Positions 22,230 through 31,984 of a stretch of DNA of 64,000 bases are shown in pieces. Made by a program: the position numbers and the translations under genes. This DNA comes from Oncomelania hupensis (lineage: Eukaryota > Mollusca > Gastropoda > Littorinimorpha > Pomatiopsidae): contig CM072517.1 in the NCBI GenBank assembly GCA_036898135.1, forward strand, positions 67,930,104 through 67,994,103, written 5' to 3'. A model generated the notes under the pieces. The model saw only the letters and a list, made by a program, of their open reading frames with translations, did no database searches and was not told the DNA's origin. Positions within the stretch are counted from its first letter, which is position 1. The number at the start of each line of letters is the position of its first letter.

Positions 22230-22495
22230 GTCATTACATCTACATAGACGCTTCCCGCAGTCATCGGTACAATCACGACAAAGCCACCATTTACACTCCA
22301 CCCATCCAGACAATTTCTGCTCAATCATGCTTGACGTTCTGGTACAACATGAATGGTGTTTCCATGGGAACTCTGACTGTGCTGACGTCAGCACCAAATT
22401 TTCAGAACATACACTCCGAGTGGACGAAGAATGGTGATCAAGGTCAAGGTTGGCACATGGCTGTCATCACCATCAACTCTTCCAACCCTGTGCAG
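22230..22495 (+). CDS. MAM central exon (third MAM locus)
   Basis: 266 nt, phase 1-0. Acceptor TGTGATTTCTGCAG, donor CAG|GTACTG. It encodes [51 protein letters not shown] and the sequon NSS. It is four codons longer than its relative at 17886. Confidence 0.9.
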
Positions 22496-22503
22496 GTACT
22501 GTC

Positions 22504-22536
<33 letters not shown>

Positions 22537-22654
22537 CGATGACGATGATGACGATGATGATGATGATGATGATGATGATGACGATGATGATGATGATGAT
22601 GATGATGACGATGATGATGATGATGATGATGATGACGATGATGATGATGATGAT
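22504..22654. repeat. GAT microsatellite, left half
   Basis: GAT/GAC repeat split by the 2.08-kb insertion at 22655; it resumes at 24736. Confidence 0.9.
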
Positions 22655-24735
22655 TGTCACGTCCCCCGAGCGGGTTCAGTGACGTCAGCTCATAAAGCGA
22701 GTGAAAGGAATAAAACTCAAACAAAATAAACTAACACAAAAATGCCAGAATACAAACACACTCTTTTATTCAACAATCAACAAGCAAACACAGGACAAAT
22801 GGGAACTAACCTCCCCTCAACCCCTAAATAGACCCCCGTCCCGATACTAACTAACAATTACCTCCCCTTGTAACAAACCCCAAATAGAACTAAACAATAA
22901 CAGTTTCTTTACAAAGTGTATACAGCAGAATCAAAATCAACAAATCAATTCAAAATGCAAGTCTTCAAATAATAAGCAATGGCATTGAAATAATAAACTA
23001 TTATCTAGGCGAAGCTGTGGCACAGAAGTAATGTCTCAATGTTCTTGTTCAGTAGCTCAGAGAGCTAACAGTCTCTTTCACAATAAGTGGATGATTCTGC
23101 TAACTAAATGGATGTGTTTTTAGGTGCGTGTAATGTGAGTCTGTGTGTGCATGAATTAGGGATGAAAACCTCCTGTAAATGTGTTGCCTCGATACATAGG
23201 CAAACCCTGCAGCAGTGTAAGAGATCACCACAACACTACTCCGTTGTAGAGGCAAAGGCACACCCCAGGCTGGCTAGGACCCAGTCAGCAGCAACAACAG
23301 CAACACCAGTACAGCATAACAGGTAACATCAAGGCAACAGCGTGGAAATAATGCGTAGAAATAAACACGTAGAAGTAATAATCATCAGCCCACACCTGTT
23401 GACATATACACGGTCTTAACAATATGCCCATAAAACAATAAACACTATATAATATAACATAACACGCCGTCCTCCGACCACCATCTTGGCCTGTAGAATT
23501 ATGAATACCATGATAATAATACAAGATACTATACACAGACTTCAATAATATAAACCACCCTTTGATGCTAAATAATTCGCATCTTTTATAAACATAAATT
23601 TATATAAATGTACATAATCATTGCAACCTCACTTCAATCACACAGTCCTGATTCATTCCGCCCCCCTTCATCACCACCGTCACCCCCAACAATTATAGCA
23701 CATCACGATTACCTCCCTTCATCCATACCGTAACATGCTTCCTTCATAATCATCACTTCATCTTTCTTCAGTATACTACCAATTCTATCGCTCTCTCCAT
23801 ACATACACCCTCACTCTCTCTCTCCCTCTCTACATTCCCCATCGTCGCCTTTGACCCACTTTCATAACAACAACAGCAACGACATTTCCCCCATCATGTA
23901 TACAATAAGAAAATCATAAGAAAATCATATAAAATCAACAAAATTCATTATACATCCTAAAATACACCCCCTTCCCCACACTCATCACCACTCATACACG
24001 TACGCAGTTCTCGGAGCGCGCCACTAGAGAATTGAATGACAAGGTTTGCTCACCTTACAGGCCTCGGCTTGTGACGCCCTTTACCCCAACACCACAACAC
24101 ACCACAACACAGTCACAACACAATGGATTAGTCTTTTGAGAGTCACTTTCTCTTGCTATTGCACGTTACTTCACTGTCCAAATAACACTTATACTGAGGA
24201 TAAGGATACCTTAGCTCTGGTACAGACACTAAGTCTTGGTGGGTGTTCAATCGAGAACCACACGCACCTTAAGTATGGAACTCTACACTCACTGACGAAT
24301 GGCAGTTACCATCTTCCTTCGAATTCTAAACATCCTTATCCCGACGAGGGCATAAGACCTTGGGTGGCTATATAAACAATACACACACCCTTCCAACAGT
24401 ACCCTACACTATAATGACCTCTGTCACAGGGTTGCTGCCTCGTTAGAATTCGTTCCTCACACAACAGCATCCCAAACCACTCTGCCCTCCAAAATCGCGC
24501 CGGCCACAAGCAAAATAGTCGAGCTCTCGTCAGTATGCACGTTCTTTATTACGCGTATCCCTATTCGAAATTGGCCGACTCCCTGTCTTCTACGAAACGC
24601 ACGGACTTTACGGAACTGCACTTTCATACGCAAAAGTAAATCGGTCACGCTATTCTATGTACAACAGATATACGGAGAAGTGTAACTTCCTAAAAAGTGT
24701 AACTCTCCCTGCCGTCTGAAACTCGTGTCGTCACA
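22655..24735. mobile_element. LTR-like 2.08-kb insertion (solo LTR?)
   Basis: The GAT array is interrupted by 2081 bp that start TGTCACGTCCCC and end GTGTCGTCACA, so it has TG...CA ends, and both flanks read ATGAT, consistent with a 5-bp target duplication (the repeat makes this ambiguous). It has no recognisable gag or pol. The ORF near 24046 and the low-complexity CT-rich middle are not convincing as genes. A solo LTR of a long-LTR retroelement, or a non-autonomous element, fits best. It lies in the phase-0 intron of the third MAM and accounts for most of its length. Confidence 0.5.
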
Positions 24736-24759
24736 ATGATGATGATGATGATGATGATC

Positions 24760-24791
<32 letters not shown>

Positions 24792-24802
24792 CATGATGAT
24801 GT

Positions 24803-24857
<55 letters not shown>

Positions 24858-24890
24858 CATGATCATGATCATGATGATGATGAGGAGGAG
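24736..24890. repeat. GAT microsatellite, right half
   Basis: GAT array continuing after the insertion, passing into GAG/GGA-rich repeats to about 24925. Confidence 0.9.
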
Positions 24891-24925
24891 GAGGAGGAGA
24901 ATGAGGAGAATGAGGAGGAGGATAA

Positions 24926-25916
24926 AAAACGGCGACGATGACGACGATGATTATTATAATGATGATGGTTAGGACGTTTATTTAGGAGTGTATTTAGAAG
25001 GGAAAAAAACATCCCTGGAACACAAGATTATTTTTTCAGGGTGAGAGTCAAACCATATATTACCGGGTGTGCGTGAGTATTGACGTGACAACCAACATTT
25101 ACAATTTAGTCAAATATGGTCAATGGTTACACATTTTATTAACAGCAATTCAATAAAATTACAGTAGATTATGAAGGTAACACTAATCAATTATAGCAGA
25201 TGCCATAAACACAATGAGATGTGACGAACAGACTCTGTAAACAGTCCCTCCCGCGACCGCCGCAAAGTTAAAACGTTCTTACAAGCTCGGGCTTTCGAAA
25301 ATATCCGGCAGTTGAACCAAGCGTTGGAGTATAATCGGAACAGCTTTGATGAACGAAGAACCTCGATGAATAGATAGCGTAAAGAACGTATTAAAAAAAT
25401 CTGTTACGACTGCGATACAGTGCATCGTATGTTAACGGTCTTGTGCGCTCCAATGATGCGTTTCCAAAGTCTTTGTCACTATGACGAGTTTCCAGGAAGT
25501 TACAGCTGCTAAGGCTAAAAAAGAGAAAAGAACAATAAAGAATGAGAGTGCTTCTTTCTAGATTTTAAAAAAAAAAAAACGGTAATTAATAAAGAATTTT
25601 AATGGATATTTATACATAATAAGATCAAACTGATAGTAAGCTGAATATAATATTCGAACGCAAAAACTCTGGGGAGATTACGTCACGAATGTTTAGAGTG
25701 ATGCAATATTAACTTCTGACTTCAGTTTTGTTCTTATTCGATGCTACACACCGCGCGCATAGCCTACGCCATCTCCAATCATAAACACAGATACGAGCTT
25801 ACGTGCAGACTAACGATGAGATCAATATATTTTATTGCAATGACAGACAATTTGTATAATTTATAGCAGGTATCGTGTCTAATATGGTAATTAGGAAACA
25901 GAGTTTTTATTTTCAG
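24926..25916. other. Intron remainder
   Basis: No gene seen. Nothing recognised apart from A-rich stretches (about 25563). Confidence 0.6.
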
Positions 25917-26007
25917 GTCATTTTTATGGGGACAGTTGGGCAAAGCATGTACAGCGACATGGCGCTTGATGACCTAAGGTTAATAGAAGGGTCATGTGAC
26001 AGTCACG
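25917..26007 (+). CDS. MAM C-terminal exon (third MAM locus)
   Basis: 91 nt, phase 0-1. Acceptor TTTTTATTTTCAG, donor CACG|GTAAGT. It encodes VIFMGTVGQSMYSDM, then ALDDLRLIEGSCDSH; LDDL and the final Cys are typical. The next exon could be the candidate at 26317 or, across a 25-kb intron, the phase-1 Thr-rich exon at 51006. Confidence 0.85.
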
Positions 26008-26046
26008 GTAAGTGGCCTTTGTCACTAGTTAACCTTCCTGAATCTG

Positions 26047-26047
26047 G

Positions 26048-26099
<52 letters not shown>

Positions 26100-26100
26100 A
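26047..26100. repeat. GAT microsatellite
   Basis: About 18 GAT units just after the MAM exon. Confidence 0.9.
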
Positions 26101-26316
26101 ACAGGCGTGAACAGTATTTGTCAGGCATCCAATACAATGGCGACATCATTTTAGACCCGTGCGTGAAGTTACTTTATTTCCTTAGGCCCTGCTCATGTCT
26201 GCATACATTATTATGACTTATGGTGAAGGGGAAATAACATAGTACTGAAATGGACAGTATCATAAGGTTGCGATTGCGTCCCCTATAACATAAACATAAG
26301 ATATTTTTTATCTCAG

Positions 26317-26390
26317 CAGAGCGTCCTTTAAACTTCAATAAAACTGTAATGTTAAACTTTATGTCATCACCTATTCTTAGGTGTCCTTAA
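26317..26390 (+). CDS. Candidate terminal exon, weak
   Basis: A fair acceptor (TATTTTTTATCTCAG, or a second AG three bases on) opens a phase-1 frame (ERPLNFNKTVMLNFMSSP and on) to TAA at 26388. Both AGs keep the frame. There is no homology or domain; a chance event is quite possible. Confidence 0.2.
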
Positions 26391-26689
26391 ATGTAACTTC
26401 ACAACGCAACTGAAAGTTCATAACCAGCTTGATTCACTTCAATGTTTGAGATCAACGTGATAAACACACCTCTAACTTAAACCCTTCTTGGTGTACATAT
26501 TACTTCCTGTAACTGTGAACAAACAATGAAACACGCCGTAGCTTCCTGAAGAGCGTTCTTAGGATTTTTTTTTCTCTCACCAAACTGGCGCTTCTTACCA
26601 TCGTATACTCGTGGTGTAATCCAATGAACAAAAGATTTCCTATCAAACACAAACTCTTGGCTTTTAATCAGCTACGCAGAAAATAAAGC

Positions 26690-27970
26690 GATGTTTGCGC
26701 CTGCATGGGAGATTTTAGTCACTTCTGATAGCGGGCTGGTTTGACCACTTGTCGCCCTGATCTGGTGACGTATGGTTGCGTTAACGATGAGTCGTTTCAG
26801 GAGTCGTCCTGAAAGCTGTGACAACGCGGGTACAGACACGCTGGTTGTCGGTGACTGTTCCGCTGGCCCTGTTGAGGATGTCTTCTGTAGGCCTGGCGTC
26901 TTCGTTGATGCGCTCGGACTGGTCAAACGCGTCGGGCGTAGTCGGACTGGCATTGGCGGGACGTTGACGTCAGCCGGTTTCTGCTCGATAGTGGCGTATT
27001 TATTTTCCATTGCTGGGCGAAGTCTAAGATGTTTTCTGTTACGCTTTAGCTCCCCATCGCGCGTACTATCTGGGAGCACACTTTTGCACCACTTCACCTG
27101 TCTTCTTCCAGCTCTCTTGTCACTGTAGATTGTTCTAACCTATAAAGGGAACAGTGAAAGCCCCAGTTGAAAACCTGTCTTGCCTTTGTAGGCATGACTA
27201 ATTCACTGCGGCAACAGTTCCCCCCGTTGGAGTGCCGGGGGTTTCAGTATAAATAGTATCCCCACTTTCTGGAAATTTAGTGCTTTAAATTCCCACTGTC
27301 GCTGTCTTCATCATTTGCTCTTTCCCACTCCTGATCTGTCCTATCACTCTGCTATATTATCTTCTTCTTCGCTAGATCAATGACCTACCTTTTTTCTTGA
27401 AAACTCTTCCTGGACAAGACTCCTTGTTTGTGTATGAGGTCTGTTGGATCAGCTTGGGAGTGTTGGACGCTTTCTGCCGGGTGGTCACTAGGGCTTCCTA
27501 TGATTGTATTATTTCGCACTATAGGCATTTTATATGTATGTGTTTTGTTGATGATTTATAATGATGGTTGTATTCTATTTTGTTTTTGTAACCGGGGTGT
27601 TCGCGTAGTTGAGGTCAACCCTCAGCCGTCCCCCGCGTGGGATGTCTTTATTGTAAAGTGACTGGCCGGTGGAGGGCATTCAATTTTCCCACTAGGGTTG
27701 TTTCGGCAGATCTTTTATGCGGATCGGGGGTTGTCCGGTCCTGATTTGGCTCGGAAGAGTCCGCTGGACCTAAAGCAACAATAAATCAATCAATCAATCT
27801 TCCAGCTCTTCTCTCCATCTTCCTTTGTAAAGACAAGATCGCCAGGATCTAGCTCTGATAAATGGTGTGCTTTTTTAAAATCAAAGTACAGTTTCTGCGA
27901 CTGCTTGGCTTTGCCATAAAGATGACATATTTTGTCGTGGTCGACCTCATGAGGTTTCAGAGTTGACGGA
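26690..27970 (-). pseudogene. Ty3/gypsy integrase C-terminus, split
   Basis: Read on the - strand, 27960-27800 gives HDKICHLYGKAKQSQKLYFD and LDPGDLVFTKEDGEKSW, and 27115-26690 continues KTGEVVQKCA, then in another frame GELKRNRKHLRLRP. These are the GD.V and RNR.HLR motifs at the end of gypsy integrases. A 682-bp retroposon (27116-27797) interrupts it and one frameshift breaks it. No RT or gag is attached. Confidence 0.65.
27116..27797 (+). mobile_element. 570-bp-family retroposon, copy R2
   Basis: Flanked by the 12-bp direct repeat TCTTCCAGCTCT (27104-27115 and 27798-27809), which duplicates gypsy sequence. It matches R1 from CCCCCGTTGGAGTGCC (about 27216) to GGACCTAAAGCAACAA, with an AATC tail. 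It has about 100 bp of extra 5' sequence that R1 and R3 lack, so either R2 is a longer form or R1 and R3 start at an internal boundary. Confidence 0.75.
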
Positions 27971-28180
27971 CAGTGAACAGTATTTGTCAGGCATCCAGCT
28001 AATACAATGGAGACATCATTTTAGACCTGTGCGGGAAGTTACTTTATTTCCTTAAGCCCTGCGCATGTCTGCCTACATTATCAGGACTTATGGTGGAGGG
28101 GAAATAACATAGTACTGAAATGGGCAGTATCATAAGGTAGCGATTGCGTCCTTATAACGTTTGCAACTACTTTTCATTAC

Positions 28181-28188
28181 AATGATGG

Positions 28189-28246
<58 letters not shown>

Positions 28247-28304
28247 AATGATGATTATGATTATGATGATGATGATTATGATGATAATGATGATGATGAT
28301 GATA

Positions 28305-28372
<68 letters not shown>
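28181..28372. repeat. GAT microsatellite, left of LTR element
   Basis: About 64 units with some GATTAT variants. The array is broken by the LTR retrotransposon and resumes at 36509. Confidence 0.9.
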
Positions 28373-28373
<1 letters not shown>

Positions 28374-29903
28374 GTCGCAAGATGACTAGTTTTACCCTGC
28401 TTACTTTACTATTTAGCCTTGTTTAGTCATTGTAATCTTAGAATATTAATGTTAGGCTGCAGCAGACGATGGAAGTAATCAAGCGTAGCAAGATATACTG
28501 CCGTTTACACACACAGTGGTAGCTGACGGTAAGAGCGAAGGCAATGACATCATCGTAGCTACGTTAGGCGAGTCTATTACCAGCCAATGAATACACAGGT
28601 TAGAATGGACTCAGCCAGGTCTGGCTGATTCGAATAGAGAGAGAGAGCGCAGTCGTTTTTGAAACGAGGAGCAGTAATCAGCTACACAGTTAGCAGTAAG
28701 ATCTCTCCTGAATAGACCAGGAAGCAGGACTTGAGAATCTTAGAATTCAATCAAGTAGCCACGAGCCTGACTTTGTCAAACAGGTAAATGAACATACTTC
28801 TGTTTCATCGTGATATATTTATATTATTGTTAAAATTATGTTTGTGGAATTTGAATTGTTCGTCCAACGTTGCGTGACCACGTGGCGAAACACGACCGGT
28901 TGCGCCGCCATGTTGTATACCTGACGGAACCACTGTTGTTTAACCTATATGTATGTTTGCAGACCAGTGGCTGTACCAGTGAATGTTTATAATATTATTA
29001 CTTCTTTATGTGTATAGTTAGCCACAATTTATATTTATGTATGTATAGGAAATTAGAGTTGAGATTCCAGTGGACCACGGACGTAGCAGAATGTTCGTCG
29101 CTTATGTATAGAGATGTGGAGCTATCACTGAGGGCTACTTTGGCTTTCAGTGAGACGCTCTGCACAAACCTATTATTCAAGGTTGTGCAGAAGTTCGTCT
29201 CTTATGTTACAGACGAACAGGCGAGATATCCCGTGCGCCCAACTCCACAGAAAAGAAGAGTTGGCTGTTTAGCCTCTACAGCACAGTACTGAGAGAGCAA
29301 CCCTGGAAAACACTCTCCAAGACACCACAGCGTGTCAAGGAACCAAACTACACGACGACCCAGCTTGTACCAGAAGCTACCTCAACAAATGGCTTCAAAC
29401 CCGCTTCACACAAACTAAGTGCATAGGAAAAAAGTGCACTAAAACTGATAGAAGGACCACAGTAGTCCACTCTTCAGAAACTAATAGTAAAGAGGACCAC
29501 AGTAGTCCAATCTACATGAACTCTAGTAGCCAGTGCCCTATGAAGACATAACAGCTGCCTAGACTATCAGCGATCAAATCATTTGCATTGACTATGACTT
29601 TTTAAGGTACATTAGTACATCTAAGATCTTGTATAGAGTAGAAGAAATAAATGTGTGATTTTAACTGTTATCAAGTGGCTGGACTACATATGATTCATAG
29701 CCGTGTGAAAGCTAGTGTGACAGTGATCTTTTACCATTTTTCTATCTATCTCTGTACCCCAGCCTTAACACAGACCGAGCTAAATAAATAAATGTATTAA
29801 AGTAATTCACAGGGTGACTCACTAGCGGTTCCCATAGAATAAAGCGTGAGGGTTACAGCATTCCATTGTGCAGAGCCCAGCAACCCATAAACCCCACGTG
29901 ACA
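28373..29903 (+). repeat. 5' LTR of integrase-first element 1
   Basis: 1531 bp, TGTC...GACA. It contains a 94-aa frame (29008-29292) also open in the 3' LTR; it has no recognised domain and is probably incidental. TAAATAAATAAATG near its end may include a poly(A) signal. Confidence 0.9.
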
Positions 29904-30274
29904 CTTTAATTGGCGAGCCTTGTCAGGATCTGTGTATAATAGGAATTGGGTATAACCGGATCTAGGTACAATAAAATTAGATAACAGTAGAAGTAGAATA
30001 ACTTAGAATAGTTGTAAGTGTAGAACAAGGACTCAGTTTTGGTGCACTATTCTTTATTTAAAAACTTTTTTGCTTCAATTCTTTTTATGCCTGTGTGTTG
30101 CATTGTTCTTTTGCAGGTTTTGCTTAAATCACTGTTGTATGCCATTTGACTCTTGTTTTATTCTATTATTGATTGCGAATTTTATGGTCTTTGCATTGTT
30201 GTTAGTGAATTGCAATATTGCTAGTGTTTTTGTATTCCACGTGATTCAGAGGTTGGTCATAGACACTTTTGACA

Positions 30275-31984
30275 ATGTCGGACCCAGTGGCCTTGAGATT
30301 GCGCTTCAAGGAATTGGGAGAAGCTTTACACTTAGCAGGGGGAGACCTAATTGCGTATATCAATGAAGAGGTAGAGAAGCAGGAAGCTAAGGCAGAGAGG
30401 GCAGCAGATAGAGAACAGAAGAAACTCGAAGCGGCAGAGAGAGCAGCAGAGAGAGAACAGAAAAAAAAAGCAGAACTAGCATTAGAAGCAGAGCAGAAGA
30501 AACTAGCCTTAGAATCAGAGCAAAAGAAAGCGGAGTTAGAAGCAGCAAGAGAGCAGAAGAAACTAGAGCTAGAAGCAGAACAGAAGAAGGTAGCAGCAGA
30601 GAGAGAAGCAGAAGTTAGGAGATGGGAGTATGAGAGGGCAGAAAAAGACAGACAGCACGAGTTGGAGCTGAGAAGATTAGGGTCAGGAGCCTCAAGTTCT
30701 TCCTCAACTCCTCCCCACTCAGATCAATTAGAGGTAGCATCCAACCCCCTAGTAGGGATGTCATTTCCACTGGGGACATTCAACGAAAGAGAAGAAGGTC
30801 TAGATCTCTATCTGACTAGGTTTGAGCGCCTAGCAACTGAGTATAAACTAGATCCCACCCATTGGTCTTTCAAGCTTAGTCAAGGACTTAGAGGAAAGGC
30901 ATATGACATCTACAGTAAGCTACCGACTGACAGAGTGACTGACTATCACAAAGTAAAAGAGGCACTCCTAACAGGATTCGAACTAACAGGAGAATGTTAC
31001 CGGCAAAAATTCCGCACCAATCGGAGAGTGAAAGGAGAGAGCTATGCGCTGTTCGCGGATCGGTTGTCTACAATGCTAGATAAGTGGATTAGCCAGTCAG
31101 CCACGGCTAAGACATATGATGGACTGACAGAACTATTAGTATGGGAACAGCTACGGGAAACCATGACCCCCGAGCTGAGAACATTCTCAGTAGAACAGGG
31201 CGCGGAAAGACTGGAAGATCTGGTCAAGGTCGCAGATAGGTACGTGGCCGCCCACGGAGAAGTCAAGAGCTTCAGGCGAGACCTAAAGCCTAACGGGAAA
31301 GAGGCACAGAAACGAAGCCCTCACCGGGAAGAGCGTACCGCGAATAAGCCGAATAACCCCAGACCTGGGCAAAATAAAGGACCCAACACGGAATTCGGGA
31401 AAAGAAGTCCCGCAGAACAGAAACGGTATTGCTCGTTCTGCAATAGAAATAATCACTCCACCGCAGAATGTTTCAAGTTGGCCGCACAACGTAGGGAAGA
31501 GCGCGAAAGCCGGCCAGCGCACAGAGTTCTAACTCAAAGCAGCGGTAACCAGCCACACCCCATCGGAGATCACCCATCGGTGACAGACACGGTCAAGGTC
31601 AACGGAAAAGAAGCGAACTGTCTGTATGACACAGGTCTATCATACGACGCGATAGTTAGCGAATCTCTTGTATCGCGCGCGGACTTGACGGACAAGACAG
31701 TCGAACTACAAGGAGCAGACTTGACGAAACCGATGACTACTTGCCCAAAAGCTTGGATAGAAGTAGAGAGTAGGTACGTCACAGGAAGAATCCAAGCAGC
31801 TGTTTTACAGAAACCCCTGTATGATCTAGTGCTAGGTTGTAGGTATGTGTTCTTAGGCACGCCCCCTAAAACTGTAGAGATGGCTGCAGTGCAAACCAGG
31901 GCCCAAGCTAAAACCCAACCACCCCAGCCCAAGTTATGCAAACCAGGGCCCAAGCTAAAACCCAACCACCCCAGCCCAAGTTAG
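30275..31984 (+). CDS. gag: Gag-protease of LTR element 1
   Basis: Open frame of 569 aa from ATG 30275 (GACAATGTCGG). Residues about 30-130 are a charged Lys/Glu/Ala/Gln coiled coil. A capsid-like helical region follows (about 165-330: TRFERLATEYKL, HWSFKLSQGLRGKAYDIY, VKGESYALFADRL). A CCHC zinc knuckle CSFCNRNNHSTAEC comes next, and then an aspartic protease segment with the DTG triad in NCLYDTGLSYDAIV. The frame ends early because a 47-bp tandem duplication (31891-31937 repeated at 31938-31984) shifts it. Gag packages the RNA in virus-like particles; the protease would process the polyprotein. Confidence 0.8.
   Translation: MSDPVALRLRFKELGEALHLAGGDLIAYINEEVEKQEAKAERAADREQKKLEAAERAAEREQKKKAELALEAEQKKLALESEQKKAELEAAREQKKLELEAEQKKVAAEREAEVRRWEYERAEKDRQHELELRRLGSGASSSSSTPPHSDQLEVASNPLVGMSFPLGTFNEREEGLDLYLTRFERLATEYKLDPTHWSFKLSQGLRGKAYDIYSKLPTDRVTDYHKVKEALLTGFELTGECYRQKFRTNRRVKGESYALFADRLSTMLDKWISQSATAKTYDGLTELLVWEQLRETMTPELRTFSVEQGAERLEDLVKVADRYVAAHGEVKSFRRDLKPNGKEAQKRSPHREERTANKPNNPRPGQNKGPNTEFGKRSPAEQKRYCSFCNRNNHSTAECFKLAAQRREERESRPAHRVLTQSSGNQPHPIGDHPSVTDTVKVNGKEANCLYDTGLSYDAIVSESLVSRADLTDKTVELQGADLTKPMTTCPKAWIEVESRYVTGRIQAAVLQKPLYDLVLGCRYVFLGTPPKTVEMAAVQTRAQAKTQPPQPKLCKPGPKLKPNHPSPS

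Larger units (their letters stand above)
26105..28160. repeat. Direct repeats around a retroelement fragment
   Basis: About 185 bp at 26105-26290 recurs at 27973-28160 in the same orientation (GTGAACAGTATTTGTCAGGC, GGGGAAATAACATAGTACTG), by eye roughly nine tenths identical. Each sits beside a GAT microsatellite. Between them is a - strand Ty3/gypsy fragment. They are not obviously LTRs, since the similarity stops without TG/CA ends. Confidence 0.6.

Noticed and set aside
24046..24375. A 109-aa frame inside the 2.08-kb insertion as a gene
   Set aside because: No domain, no splice or promoter evidence, and low-complexity surroundings.
26105..28160. The 185-bp direct repeats as LTRs of a small gypsy element
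   Set aside because: Similarity does not end in TG/CA boundaries, there is no primer site, and only an integrase end lies between them.
29008..29292. A 94-aa frame in both LTRs of element 1 as a gene
   Set aside because: Its presence in both LTRs follows from LTR duplication and is not evidence of selection. No recognised domain.
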